From Roseovarius sp. UBA3070 (GTDB lineage Bacteria > Pseudomonadota > Alphaproteobacteria > Rhodobacterales > Rhodobacteraceae), in assembly GCA_002366775.1 (NCBI GenBank), contig DFBW01000318.1:1-7563 (forward strand): 7,563 nt of DNA, given 5' to 3'. Below the pieces are notes generated by a model that saw nothing but the letters and a program-made list of their open reading frames with translations, had not been told where the DNA came from and ran no database searches. The stretch's first letter is position 1; each line of letters starts with the position of its first letter. Position numbers and translations under genes: made by a program. Shown piece after piece: positions 1 to 7,563 of the stretch.

Positions 1-307
1 CAAAATCTGTGGCCACCGAGATACGCAACAGCCCGGATGGGTCTGATTGCATCGAAGTGACCAGCGCATCCGCTTCGCCTGCATCATTGAGAACACGCAG
101 GGCGCGGTCATAATAGGCCAGGCCAATCTCTGTTGGGCTAACGCGCCGTGTTGTGCGGTTCAGCAAACGTGCGCCAAGACGTGCCTCAAGCGATGAGACA
201 TGTTTGGACACTGCGGACTTGGAAATGCCCATTTTGCGCGCCGCATCCGTAAACCCGCCTTGGTCTACCACCGTTGCGAACGCTTCCATTTCGGTAAGGC
301 GATCCAT
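1..307 (-). CDS. LysR-family transcriptional regulator, N-terminal part (cut by window edge)
   Basis: About 102 codons are visible, beginning MDRLTEMEAFATVVDQGGF and continuing past base 1. The winged helix-turn-helix of LysR proteins covers roughly residues 1-60: the sequence around A22-R24 (TDAARKMGIS) and the recognition helix S30-L40 (SAVSKHVSSLE) are typical, followed by the usual LGARLLNRTTR stretch. The start of the effector domain follows at about residue 91 (GLLRISV). LysR proteins bind DNA as tetramers and respond to a small ligand through the C-terminal domain, which is not in view, so the ligand cannot be guessed. ATG at 307 is preferred over the in-frame ATG at 313 because AGAGG (315-319) lies 7 nt before 307 but only 1 nt before 313. 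The gene lies downstream of fadH on the same strand, about 240 bp away and behind a hairpin, so co-transcription is doubtful. Confidence 0.9.
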   Translation of the reverse strand, partial: MDRLTEMEAFATVVDQGGFTDAARKMGISKSAVSKHVSSLEARLGARLLNRTTRRVSPTEIGLAYYDRALRVLNDAGEADALVTSMQSDPSGLLRISVATDF

Positions 308-491
308 ACTCATACCTCTGTTCATTCAATTGAGGACAGGTATCACGCGAAAATCGGGCACAACTGCGGCACGCGCCGGACAATATCAGGGTTTTGTAGG
401 GGATCGTTGATGGCGTGGAAACGATGGTAGGTGAACGCAGCAGCACTCATTTAACCTGAACCACGAGGGTTTTTGAGCCGCTGCCACGCGC

Positions 492-519
492 CGCGCGTTC
501 AGGTATAGGTTAACGCGCG
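492..519 (-). terminator. Hairpin downstream of fadH, possible terminator
   Basis: CGCGCGTT (492-499) and AACGCGCG (512-519) form a perfect 8-bp inverted repeat with a 12-nt loop. The repeat lies 27 nt after the fadH stop codon. No T-run follows the stem on either strand, so this is not a classical intrinsic terminator. It may stop transcription weakly, act with Rho, or protect the mRNA 3' end. The rest of the 308-546 interval must hold the lysR promoter, but I could not pick out convincing -35/-10 boxes. Confidence 0.45.
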
Positions 520-546
520 CGCGCCCAGATTAAGCAGGATGTGAAT

Positions 547-2622
<2,076 letters not shown>

Positions 2623-2763
2623 TCACGCAATACGCTGCGTTACCCCCCAGTTTCACCTTTCCAGAAATACTTAATCTCCAATGCTCAAAACCTGAAAGCC
2701 ACAAAAACATGCGCGTCGCCTCACAACTGCCTGAACAAAAGCGTGCGCCAGCACACCTTTGGG

Positions 2764-3207
2764 TCACGCCCGCTCATCCTTGGGAGAGCCCATCACCACA
2801 TAAGATGTGATCGAGTTCACCTGCGGCAAAGTTCCAACCACATCAGTATGAAATGACTTATACGCGGCCAGATCCGCCACTTCGATGCGCAGCAAGTATT
2901 CTACTGTACCGGTGATATTGTGACACTCCACCACTTCGGGTGCGATGCTCATGGCGCGTTCAAAGGCAACTTGGCTTGCCTTGGTGTGCGAATTGAGACC
3001 AACCGCGGCATAGGCCACAAACCTCGTGCCAAGAGCCGCTTTATTCAGCACAGCACGATACCCCTTGATGATACCGCTTTTCTCCAATTCCTGTACCCGG
3101 CGCAGGCAGGCCGATGGTGACAGGCCAACTTTCTCGGCCAGATCAAGGTTGCTGATCCGCCCGTCACGGCCAAGTTCACGCAATATATTTTGGTTTATTT
3201 GATCCAT
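2764..3207 (-). CDS. Lrp/AsnC-family transcriptional regulator
   Basis: The 147-aa protein has the standard length and layout of Lrp/AsnC regulators. The N-terminal helix-turn-helix covers about residues 4-50, with LDLAEKVGLS then PSACLRRVQELEKSGIIKGY. The RAM effector and oligomerisation domain covers about 64-140, with the ligand-site region at TGTVEYLLRI (99-108). Family members bind amino acids and act as dimers to octamers on AT-rich operators. The gene is divergent from a LysE/RhtB exporter with 82 bp between the start codons. That arrangement usually means the regulator controls the exporter and itself in response to the exported amino acid, but the ligand is not readable here. The ATG at 3207 is the only sensible start: the frame has a TAA at 3217-3219 just upstream and no alternative start codon lies close downstream. 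No Shine-Dalgarno sequence precedes it at normal distance, which suggests a leaderless mRNA. Confidence 0.93.
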   Translation of the reverse strand: MDQINQNILRELGRDGRISNLDLAEKVGLSPSACLRRVQELEKSGIIKGYRAVLNKAALGTRFVAYAAVGLNSHTKASQVAFERAMSIAPEVVECHNITGTVEYLLRIEVADLAAYKSFHTDVVGTLPQVNSITSYVVMGSPKDERA

Positions 3208-3213
3208 TGCCGT

Positions 3214-3244
3214 ATTTTATTGCAAATTTTCTCCCCTCAATCAA
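3214..3244 (-). promoter_or_regulatory. Candidate lrp promoter giving a leaderless transcript
   Basis: On the minus strand, TAAAAT (3219-3214) resembles a -10 box and lies 6 nt before the ATG at 3207, so transcription would begin at or next to the start codon. The best upstream hexamer is TTGATT (3244-3239) with a long 19-nt spacer. The -10 is reasonable; the -35 is weak. Confidence 0.35.
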
Positions 3245-3256
3245 CATTTCGCAATT
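3219..3256. promoter_or_regulatory. Imperfect inverted repeat between lrp and lysE-type gene, possible Lrp operator
   Basis: ATTGCAAAT (3219-3227) and ATTTCGCAAT (3246-3255) are near-inverted copies (ATTGCGAAAT read on the minus strand), separated by 18 nt. They sit in the shared promoter region of the divergent pair, in the AT-rich kind of DNA that Lrp-type proteins bind. The core TTGCAA (3220-3225) is itself a palindrome. The operator role is inferred from position. Confidence 0.35.
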
Positions 3257-3289
3257 CAATGGCGTAAATCTCCGCATAAGGTTGCACGT

Positions 3290-3883
3290 ATGACCTTTGA
3301 TCTCTTCGCAGCCTTGCTGACCTTCGCCTTTGTCACCGTCATCACACCGGGGCCAAACAATCTGATGCTGATGGCCTCAGGTGCCAATTTCGGCTTCCGC
3401 CGCACTGTGCCGCATATGCTTGGCATTGGGCTTGGTATGCCGACGATGGTTGTCATGGTCGGAATTGGCATCATGCAAGTGTTTGACCATTTCCCTGCCA
3501 GCTATACCATCCTGAAGGTGTTTAGCGTTGCCTATCTGATCTGGCTTGCCTGGAAAATTGCCCATGCTGCGCCACCCAAGGCGGGTGAAGCACAGGGCAG
3601 GCCGCTCAGTTTCCTTCAGGCCGCCGCTTTTCAGTGGGTCAACCCCAAGGCCTGGACGATGGTTTTGTCTGCGGTGACGCTGTATGCTGCCAGCCGCGAT
3701 TTGCCTGCTGTCTTATGGGTGGCGGGTACATACGTTGGTGTGTCGTGCATATCCACCACCAGTTGGACAGTGCTGGGTCAGCAGCTTAGCCGCTTTCTGG
3801 GCACGCCGCGGGCCATGCGTATGTTCAACTGGACAATGGCCGCACTTTTGCTTGCCACGCTGATCCCGGTGCTCTGGCCCTAA
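3290..3883 (+). CDS. LysE/RhtB-family amino-acid exporter
   Basis: The 197-aa protein is almost wholly hydrophobic and fits the six-segment inner-membrane fold of LysE/RhtB exporters, which expel amino acids or derivatives using the proton gradient. Family hallmarks are ITPGPNNLML (18-27) at the end of the first segment, the following GANFGFRRTVPHMLGIGLG loop and second segment (31-49), LKVFSVAYLIWLAWK (75-89) in the third, and QWVNPKAW (115-122) before the fourth. The length is slightly short of the usual 200-210 aa but both ends look intact. AAGG (3278-3281) lies 8 nt before the ATG. The divergent Lrp/AsnC gene is the likely regulator. A racemase-like gene starts 27 nt after the stop and is probably in the same transcript. 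The substrate cannot be told from sequence; threonine, homoserine, lysine, leucine and cysteine exporters all share these motifs. Confidence 0.92.
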   Translation: MTFDLFAALLTFAFVTVITPGPNNLMLMASGANFGFRRTVPHMLGIGLGMPTMVVMVGIGIMQVFDHFPASYTILKVFSVAYLIWLAWKIAHAAPPKAGEAQGRPLSFLQAAAFQWVNPKAWTMVLSAVTLYAASRDLPAVLWVAGTYVGVSCISTTSWTVLGQQLSRFLGTPRAMRMFNWTMAALLLATLIPVLWP

Positions 3884-3910
3884 GCAGCGCGTCATGTTAG
3901 GCCGCGCGCC

Positions 3911-4528
3911 ATGACATTGACCTTGCTTCACACCGCACAAGTGCACAGCGCGACATTTGATGCCCTGCGTGATCAGATCGCGCCGGGCCAGACATTGCAC
4001 CATATCGTGCGCGAAGATCTGCTGTTGCGGGCACAAACGGGCATCGACGATGCTTTGAGCGCTGAAATTTCTGCGTTGATCTCAAGTGCAGATGGCACCG
4101 TGGTTTGCACCTGCACCACATTGGGGCCAGTGGCCGCACAGGCCGGTGCCATTCGCATTGATCAGCCAATGATGCAGGCCGCCGCCGCCACGCCCGGGGC
4201 CATCCTCATGGCTTATTGTCTTAACAGCACGCTTGGCCCCAGCCTTGATCTGCTGGAGGACGAATTGCGCCGCACTGGCACGCCCGCAAAGGTGCATCCC
4301 TTGCCGCTTAACGCCCTGTGGCCACTTTTTGAGGCGGGCGAAGCCGAGGCCTTTGCAATTGGAATTGCCGCCGAAATCCGCGATGTGGTGTCGGCCATGC
4401 CTGATCTTGGCTCGGTCGTGTTGGCACAGGCGTCGATGGCCGGGGCCGCAGCGTTACTGCGAGACCTCAACATTCCGGTATTCTGCTCACCCGAGATGGC
4501 GCTTCGCGCGGCATTGCAGAAAACCTGA
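3911..4528 (+). CDS. Asp/Glu racemase superfamily-like protein
   Basis: The 205-aa protein resembles the poorly studied branch of the Asp/Glu/hydantoin racemase superfamily. Landmarks are HIVREDLL (31-38), [10 protein letters not shown] (64-73) with Cys66 or Cys68 at the first catalytic-cysteine position, [10 protein letters not shown] (82-91), LAQASM (171-176) and [10 protein letters not shown] (189-198). Enzymes of the superfamily use two cysteines to move a proton at an alpha carbon. Here the region of the second cysteine reads LAQASMAG, so a serine replaces it, and true racemization is doubtful. Decarboxylase, isomerase or binding roles are open. No signal peptide or membrane segment is seen, so it is cytoplasmic. 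It starts 27 nt after the exporter stop, with no clear ribosome binding site, which suggests translational coupling to the upstream gene. A link to the amino acid exported next door is inference. Confidence 0.7.
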   Translation: MTLTLLHTAQVHSATFDALRDQIAPGQTLHHIVREDLLLRAQTGIDDALSAEISALISSADGTVVCTCTTLGPVAAQAGAIRIDQPMMQAAAATPGAILMAYCLNSTLGPSLDLLEDELRRTGTPAKVHPLPLNALWPLFEAGEAEAFAIGIAAEIRDVVSAMPDLGSVVLAQASMAGAAALLRDLNIPVFCSPEMALRAALQKT

Positions 4529-4535
4529 GAAGCGA

Positions 4536-4566
4536 TTGCAAATCCTCGCCCTTGAGGCCATATAAT
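4536..4566 (+). promoter_or_regulatory. Predicted sigma-70-type promoter of accA
   Basis: TTGCAA (4536-4541) and a perfect TATAAT (4561-4566) are separated by 19 nt, somewhat longer than the ideal 17. The predicted transcript start near 4573 leaves a leader of about 18 nt that contains the accA ribosome binding site. Placement in the 62-bp gap after the racemase-like gene argues that accA is transcribed independently of the lysE-type unit. Confidence 0.5.
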
Positions 4567-4579
4567 TCAGCGGCACATG

Positions 4580-4584
4580 TGGAG
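4580..4584 (+). promoter_or_regulatory. accA ribosome binding site
   Basis: TGGAG lies 6 nt before the ATG at 4591 and supports that start over the upstream in-frame ATG at 4552, which lies before the predicted promoter -10 box. Confidence 0.6.
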
Positions 4585-4590
4585 TATATC

Positions 4591-5553
4591 ATGACCAACT
4601 ATCTCGATTTTGAGAAGCCCCTGGCAGAGATCGAAGGCAAGGCCGAGGAGCTGCGTGCTCTGGCCCGCGCCAACGATGAGATGGATGTCACCGCAGAAGC
4701 AAGTGCTTTGGACAAAAAAGCCGCTGATATGCTGGTGGATCTGTACAAAGGTTTGACCCCTTGGCGCAAATGTCAGGTGGCCCGCCACCCCGAACGCCCG
4801 CATTGTGGCGATTACATTGAGAAACTATTCACAGAATACACTCCGCTGTCAGGGGATCGCAATTTTGCCGATGACCAATCGGTCATGGGCGGGTTGGCGC
4901 GGCTGGGCGATCGGCCGGTCATGGTGATCGGCCATGAAAAGGGCAATGACACAAAATCTCGGATTGAACGCAATTTCGGGATGGCCCGGCCTGAGGGCTA
5001 TCGCAAGGCGATCCGCCTGATGGATTTGGCCGACCGTTTTAACCTGCCTGTCATTACATTGGTGGACACACCCGGTGCCTACCCCGGCAAAGGCGCTGAG
5101 GAACGTGGCCAGTCCGAGGCCATTGCACGATCCACCGAGAAATGCCTGGTGATTGGTGTGCCTTTGATCACCGTCATCATCGGCGAAGGCGGCTCGGGCG
5201 GGGCTGTGGCATTTGCATCAGGTAACCGTGTGGCGATGTTAGAGCACTCGATCTATTCAGTCATCAGCCCCGAGGGCTGTGCATCGATCCTGTGGAAGGA
5301 CGCAGAAAAGATGCGCGAAGCAGCCGAAGCGCTGCGCCTGACAGCGCAGGACCTGACCAAACTGGGCGTGGCCGATAGAATAATTGACGAACCTTTAGGC
5401 GGCGCACACCGTGATCCGCAAAAAGCGATTGCTGATGTGGGTAAAGCGTTGGAAGGGATGTTGGCCGAACTAGATGGCAAAACCCGCAAGAAGCTGATCA
5501 AAGACCGCCGAGAGAAATTTTTGAAGATGGGCAGCCAGGTATTGGCCGCCTAA
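4591..5553 (+). CDS. accA: Acetyl-CoA carboxylase carboxyltransferase subunit alpha
   Basis: The 320-aa product is collinear with E. coli AccA (319 aa) by recall. With AccD it forms the heterotetrameric carboxyltransferase that moves the carboxyl group from carboxybiotin on AccB to acetyl-CoA, making malonyl-CoA, the committed step of fatty-acid synthesis in the cytoplasm. The start [17 protein letters not shown] matches the family's N-terminal helix. Conserved blocks are GDRNFADD (88-95), [14 protein letters not shown] (127-140), VDTPGAYPG (158-166), [11 protein letters not shown] (169-179), the glycine-rich oxyanion region IGEGGSGGA (197-205), [10 protein letters not shown] (226-235) and EPLGGAHR (267-274). 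AccA lacks the zinc finger, which belongs to AccD. ATG 4591 is chosen for its ribosome binding site and match in length. It seems to have its own promoter, and accD, accB and accC are not in the window. No oddity is seen. Confidence 0.97.
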   Translation: MTNYLDFEKPLAEIEGKAEELRALARANDEMDVTAEASALDKKAADMLVDLYKGLTPWRKCQVARHPERPHCGDYIEKLFTEYTPLSGDRNFADDQSVMGGLARLGDRPVMVIGHEKGNDTKSRIERNFGMARPEGYRKAIRLMDLADRFNLPVITLVDTPGAYPGKGAEERGQSEAIARSTEKCLVIGVPLITVIIGEGGSGGAVAFASGNRVAMLEHSIYSVISPEGCASILWKDAEKMREAAEALRLTAQDLTKLGVADRIIDEPLGGAHRDPQKAIADVGKALEGMLAELDGKTRKKLIKDRREKFLKMGSQVLAA

Positions 5554-5582
5554 ACAGAAAATTCACGCGAAAATCTTGGGCG

Positions 5583-6230
5583 TCACCCTTTCAACATTCG
5601 CAATCCTTGCGTCACATCCGAACGCACGGCCAGTCGCAACCCCGGTTCATCGCCTGCTTTAAGCGCGCTGATGATCAACCGATGATAGCGCGGGGGGTCT
5701 TTGCGCTCTAAGCGTCCGTATAATGCGCGCATCGTCGGGCCCAATTGCAGCCAGACAGTCTCGGCCATAGCCAGCATGGCGGGGGCCTGCGCACGCAAAT
5801 ACAACGTGCGGTGAAATTCCAGGTTACCGCGGATATAAGATACGGCATCATGGCGCGCGATTTCTTCGGAAATCCGAGCATTAATGCTCTGAAGACGATC
5901 AATCAGCGCGATATGTGCGCGCGGCAAGGCACGACTGGCCAATTCCACTTCGATCAATGCGCGCAGGGCGGCCAGTTCTTCAATCCGCTCACTGCTCAGC
6001 TCTGGCGTTGAAACACGACCCGAATTTGACATTGTCAGCGCGCCTTCAGCCACAAGCCGGCGCACGGCTTCACGCGCAGGTGTCATGGAGACCCCAAATT
6101 CGGCCCCGATACCGCGCAGAGTAAGTGGCTGACCTGGGCCAATTTCACCGTGCATCACACGGCTGCGTAGCCCGCGATAAACGCGGTCATGTGCCGAAGG
6201 TTTCGGATCAGGGCGAGTGGAATACAGCAT
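5583..6230 (-). CDS. GntR-family transcriptional regulator with FCD domain
   Basis: The product is 215 aa from ATG 6230, or 221 aa if the GTG at 6248 is used. The N-terminal winged helix covers about 12-76 (VYRGLRSRVMHGEIGPGQPL, then GVSMTPAREAVRRLVAEGAL), and the all-helical FCD effector domain covers about 83-212. FCD proteins usually bind a metal through one Asp and three His and sense carboxylates. Here the D-x3-H motif reads N136-x3-H140, the next His is present (H183, YHRLIISAL), and the last His position is D205. Two of four ligands are thus altered, so ligand sensing may be metal-free or unusual. ATG 6230 is preferred because a perfect palindrome covers the GTG; neither start has a good ribosome binding site. 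The gene is convergent with accA and follows the YgjP-type gene on the same strand. Its target is unknown; proximity to accA and fadH makes a fatty-acid link tempting but unproven. Confidence 0.88.
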   Translation of the reverse strand: MLYSTRPDPKPSAHDRVYRGLRSRVMHGEIGPGQPLTLRGIGAEFGVSMTPAREAVRRLVAEGALTMSNSGRVSTPELSSERIEELAALRALIEVELASRALPRAHIALIDRLQSINARISEEIARHDAVSYIRGNLEFHRTLYLRAQAPAMLAMAETVWLQLGPTMRALYGRLERKDPPRYHRLIISALKAGDEPGLRLAVRSDVTQGLRMLKG

Positions 6231-6238
6231 AAGCGCAC

Positions 6239-6250
6239 TTGTGATCACAA
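6239..6250. promoter_or_regulatory. Perfect 12-bp palindrome, probable GntR operator
   Basis: TTGTGATCACAA is a perfect palindrome 8 nt upstream of the gntR ATG at 6230 and inside the short gap after the YgjP-type gene. FCD/GntR regulators commonly bind short palindromes next to their own gene. On the minus strand a TTGACG hexamer (6266-6261) could be a -35 whose -10 would fall inside this palindrome, fitting autorepression. A second half-copy, TGTGATC, occurs at 6291-6297. Confidence 0.5.
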
Positions 6251-6262
6251 ATGCTCAGCCCG

Positions 6263-6955
6263 TCAATGCCCGAACCGATAGCGGTGCAAATGTGATCCAT
6301 TATTGCGCAACCAGCGGCGTGGCGTCTCAAAATCAGGGTCGAGCCGGGCAACCACGGCCCAAAACGCGGCGGAATGGTTCATCTCTTGCAAATGCGCGAC
6401 TTCGTGAGCGGCGACATAGTCCAGCACTTCGGGCGGCGCTAGAATCAACCGCCATGAGTACATCAACCCACCCTGCGCCGTGCATGACCCCCAGCGCGAC
6501 CGTGTGTCGCGCAACGTCAGCCGGTTGTATTTGCACCCCAACTGATCAGCATAGTGATCAGAGGCCACGGCCAAGCGGTCGCGTGCACGCTGTTTCAGCC
6601 AGGCTTGCACGCGGGTGGCGGCCGTATCCGCGCGCCCGGCCACCTGCAATTCATCCCCAACCTGCGTGATCCCGCGGCCCGGTCCTGAAACGATTCGGAC
6701 AGTTTGGCCCTCAACGGGCAGCTCTGTTCCAAATGCCACGTCAACAGGTGCGATCTGGCGCATCAATTGCTGGCGCAGCCAATCTTGTTTCTCAGCGGCA
6801 AATTCCAGGGCTTCGGCCTCACGCACCCCACGCGGAACGGTCAGTGTCACCTTGCCGTCAAGCCCCGAAACACGCAGTGAAATACGGCGCGCGCGGCCCG
6901 ATTGTTTCAGCGTAACAGCAACCGGGGGGTTGCCTGGAAGGATGTGTTGGCCCAT
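6263..6955 (-). CDS. YgjP-like (DUF45) zinc metallopeptidase
   Basis: The 230-aa protein matches the YgjP/DUF45 family of SprT-like zinc peptidases. The C-terminal catalytic part has HEVAH (184-188, ligands His184 and His188, catalytic Glu185) and a third ligand His194 in MNHSAAFW, in the family's compact HExxHx5H form. The conserved LRDTRSRWGSC (148-158) lies just before it. The N-terminal region (about 10-70) with RRISLRV and KVTLTVPRG is the beta-rich part shared by the family. Neither a signal peptide nor a membrane segment is seen, so it is likely cytoplasmic. The biological substrate of this family is poorly known. ATG 6955 is chosen because AGGAGG (6959-6964) lies just upstream, although only 3 nt away; the longer reading from 7042 adds an unlike tail. 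It is divergent from the FYDLN gene and could be co-transcribed with the gntR gene that begins 32 nt after its stop. Confidence 0.88.
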   Translation of the reverse strand: MGQHILPGNPPVAVTLKQSGRARRISLRVSGLDGKVTLTVPRGVREAEALEFAAEKQDWLRQQLMRQIAPVDVAFGTELPVEGQTVRIVSGPGRGITQVGDELQVAGRADTAATRVQAWLKQRARDRLAVASDHYADQLGCKYNRLTLRDTRSRWGSCTAQGGLMYSWRLILAPPEVLDYVAAHEVAHLQEMNHSAAFWAVVARLDPDFETPRRWLRNNGSHLHRYRFGH

Positions 6956-6958
6956 ATG

Positions 6959-6964
6959 CCTCCT
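6959..6964 (-). promoter_or_regulatory. Ribosome binding site of the YgjP-type gene
   Basis: AGGAGG on the minus strand, with an unusually short 3-nt spacer to the ATG at 6955. It decides the start against the reading that begins at 7042. Confidence 0.6.
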
Positions 6965-6996
6965 GAACACGGATGAATGCCGCCACCTTAAAGCCT

Positions 6997-7002
6997 TTGA
7001 CA
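6997..7002 (+). promoter_or_regulatory. Possible -35 box for the FYDLN gene
   Basis: A perfect TTGACA lies 64 nt upstream of the ATG at 7067 in the divergent interval 6956-7066. No good -10 is found at 16-18 nt (the DNA there reads near CAGTTG), so this is only a half-supported promoter. Confidence 0.3.
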
Positions 7003-7066
7003 CCTGTGTAGGGTTATGGCAGTTGGCGCAGACCCATCGCAAGCCAAGAGATGAAAGGGACCACCC

Positions 7067-7402
7067 ATGCCCAAAGATGAATGGGGTGTAAAACGCCTTT
7101 GCCCTACCACCGGCAAACGCTTTTACGACCTGAACAAAGATCCGATCATCAGCCCTTACACGGGCGAAACAGTTGAGATGAGCTCGGGCAAGAGCCGCTC
7201 AATCACCGCAGATGAAGAAGATGCGGAAACTAAGAAGATGAAAGAGGCCGACGCTGATAGCGAGGCCGACGTGCTGGACGATGATGATGACAGCGACGTC
7301 GATGTTGATCTGGGCGATGACGTTCTGGAAGACGACGATGACGATGATAACGTCTCGCTTGATGAGATCGCCGATGTGCCGGCGGACGACAACGACGATT
7401 GA
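7067..7402 (+). CDS. FYDLN acid-domain protein (TIGR02300 family)
   Basis: The 111-aa protein has a short conserved N-terminal head and a very acidic tail. The head, about residues 1-37, carries CPTTGKRFYDLNKDPIISPY (12-31), the FYDLN signature of TIGR02300, a family I know from Alphaproteobacteria whose function is unknown. The head's single Cys12 with nearby residues looks like a remnant of a zinc-ribbon-like knuckle, but one cysteine cannot form one alone. From residue 49 on, 34 of 63 residues are Asp or Glu, with runs of five and six Asp, so the tail is surely disordered and strongly negative. This could bind basic proteins, RNA-binding proteins or divalent cations. AAAGGGA (7054-7060) lies 6 nt before the ATG. 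It is followed by a hairpin and tRNA-Ala. The Asp runs are encoded by GAT/GAC repeats that could slip in replication. Confidence 0.92.
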   Translation: MPKDEWGVKRLCPTTGKRFYDLNKDPIISPYTGETVEMSSGKSRSITADEEDAETKKMKEADADSEADVLDDDDDSDVDVDLGDDVLEDDDDDDNVSLDEIADVPADDNDD

Positions 7403-7411
7403 TCGCTTGAT

Positions 7412-7439
7412 AGGCGGGATTTTCCACTTGATCCCGCCT
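7412..7439 (+). terminator. Hairpin after the FYDLN gene, probable transcription stop
   Basis: AGGCGGGAT (7412-7420) and ATCCCGCCT (7431-7439) make a perfect 9-bp GC-rich stem with a 10-nt loop, starting 9 nt after the stop codon. There is no T-run after the stem (it continues GCGGCATTG), so termination may be weak or need Rho. It separates the gene from the tRNA. Confidence 0.55.
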
Positions 7440-7487
7440 GCGGCATTGCCTAGATAGCGGCGACGGGCCTTTTGGGCCTACAGGTTA

Positions 7488-7563
<76 letters not shown>

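Noticed and set aside
465..480. AACC...GGTTTTT as a plus-strand intrinsic terminator
   Set aside because: The stem is only 4 bp and no plus-strand gene lies upstream for it to end.
3894..3914. A 6-codon mini-frame whose TGA overlaps the ATG of the racemase-like gene (ATGA)
   Set aside because: Such an overlap could couple translation, but there is no ribosome binding site before it and a frame this short arises easily by chance.
6263..7124. Plus-strand frames opposite the YgjP-type gene (for example 6615-7091)
   Set aside because: They are antisense to a gene with an intact HExxH site and a strong ribosome binding site, and one runs out of frame into the FYDLN gene.
7464..7480. GGCC-TTTTG-GGCC mini-hairpin before the tRNA
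   Set aside because: A 4-bp stem is too short to claim, and it fits neither a promoter nor a processing signal that I can name.

Overview
The window reads as chromosomal DNA of an alphaproteobacterium, most likely a marine Rhodobacterales (Roseobacter-type) species. Signs are the FYDLN acid-domain protein, which I know only from Alphaproteobacteria, the GC-rich third positions, and a tRNA-Ala(GGC) with encoded CCA. This placement comes from protein resemblance, not from a search. I see no insertion sequence, CRISPR array, phage gene or toxin-antitoxin pair. All gene calls below fall in known families.

Left third (1-2763), all on the minus strand: the N-terminal part of a LysR-type regulator runs off the left edge. 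It lies downstream of fadH, a full-length 2,4-dienoyl-CoA reductase for beta-oxidation of unsaturated fatty acids, with a strong hairpin after the fadH stop. Centre (2764-5553): an Lrp/AsnC regulator is divergent from a LysE/RhtB-type amino-acid exporter, which is followed 27 bp later by an Asp/Glu-racemase-like protein. This looks like a small amino-acid sensing and export unit. accA (acetyl-CoA carboxylase carboxyltransferase alpha, fatty-acid synthesis) follows and seems to have its own promoter. Right third (5554-7563): a GntR/FCD regulator, convergent with accA, sits just downstream of a YgjP-type zinc metallopeptidase on the same strand. A perfect 12-bp palindrome lies at the regulator's start. 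Divergent from the peptidase is the FYDLN acid-domain gene, then a hairpin, then tRNA-Ala(GGC), which ends exactly at the last base of the window.

No wholly new system is visible. The most useful leads are the Lrp / LysE / racemase-like cluster, a racemase-like protein that lacks the usual second catalytic cysteine, the palindrome at the gntR start, a GntR protein with two altered metal-ligand positions, and an lrp gene that appears to be leaderless.
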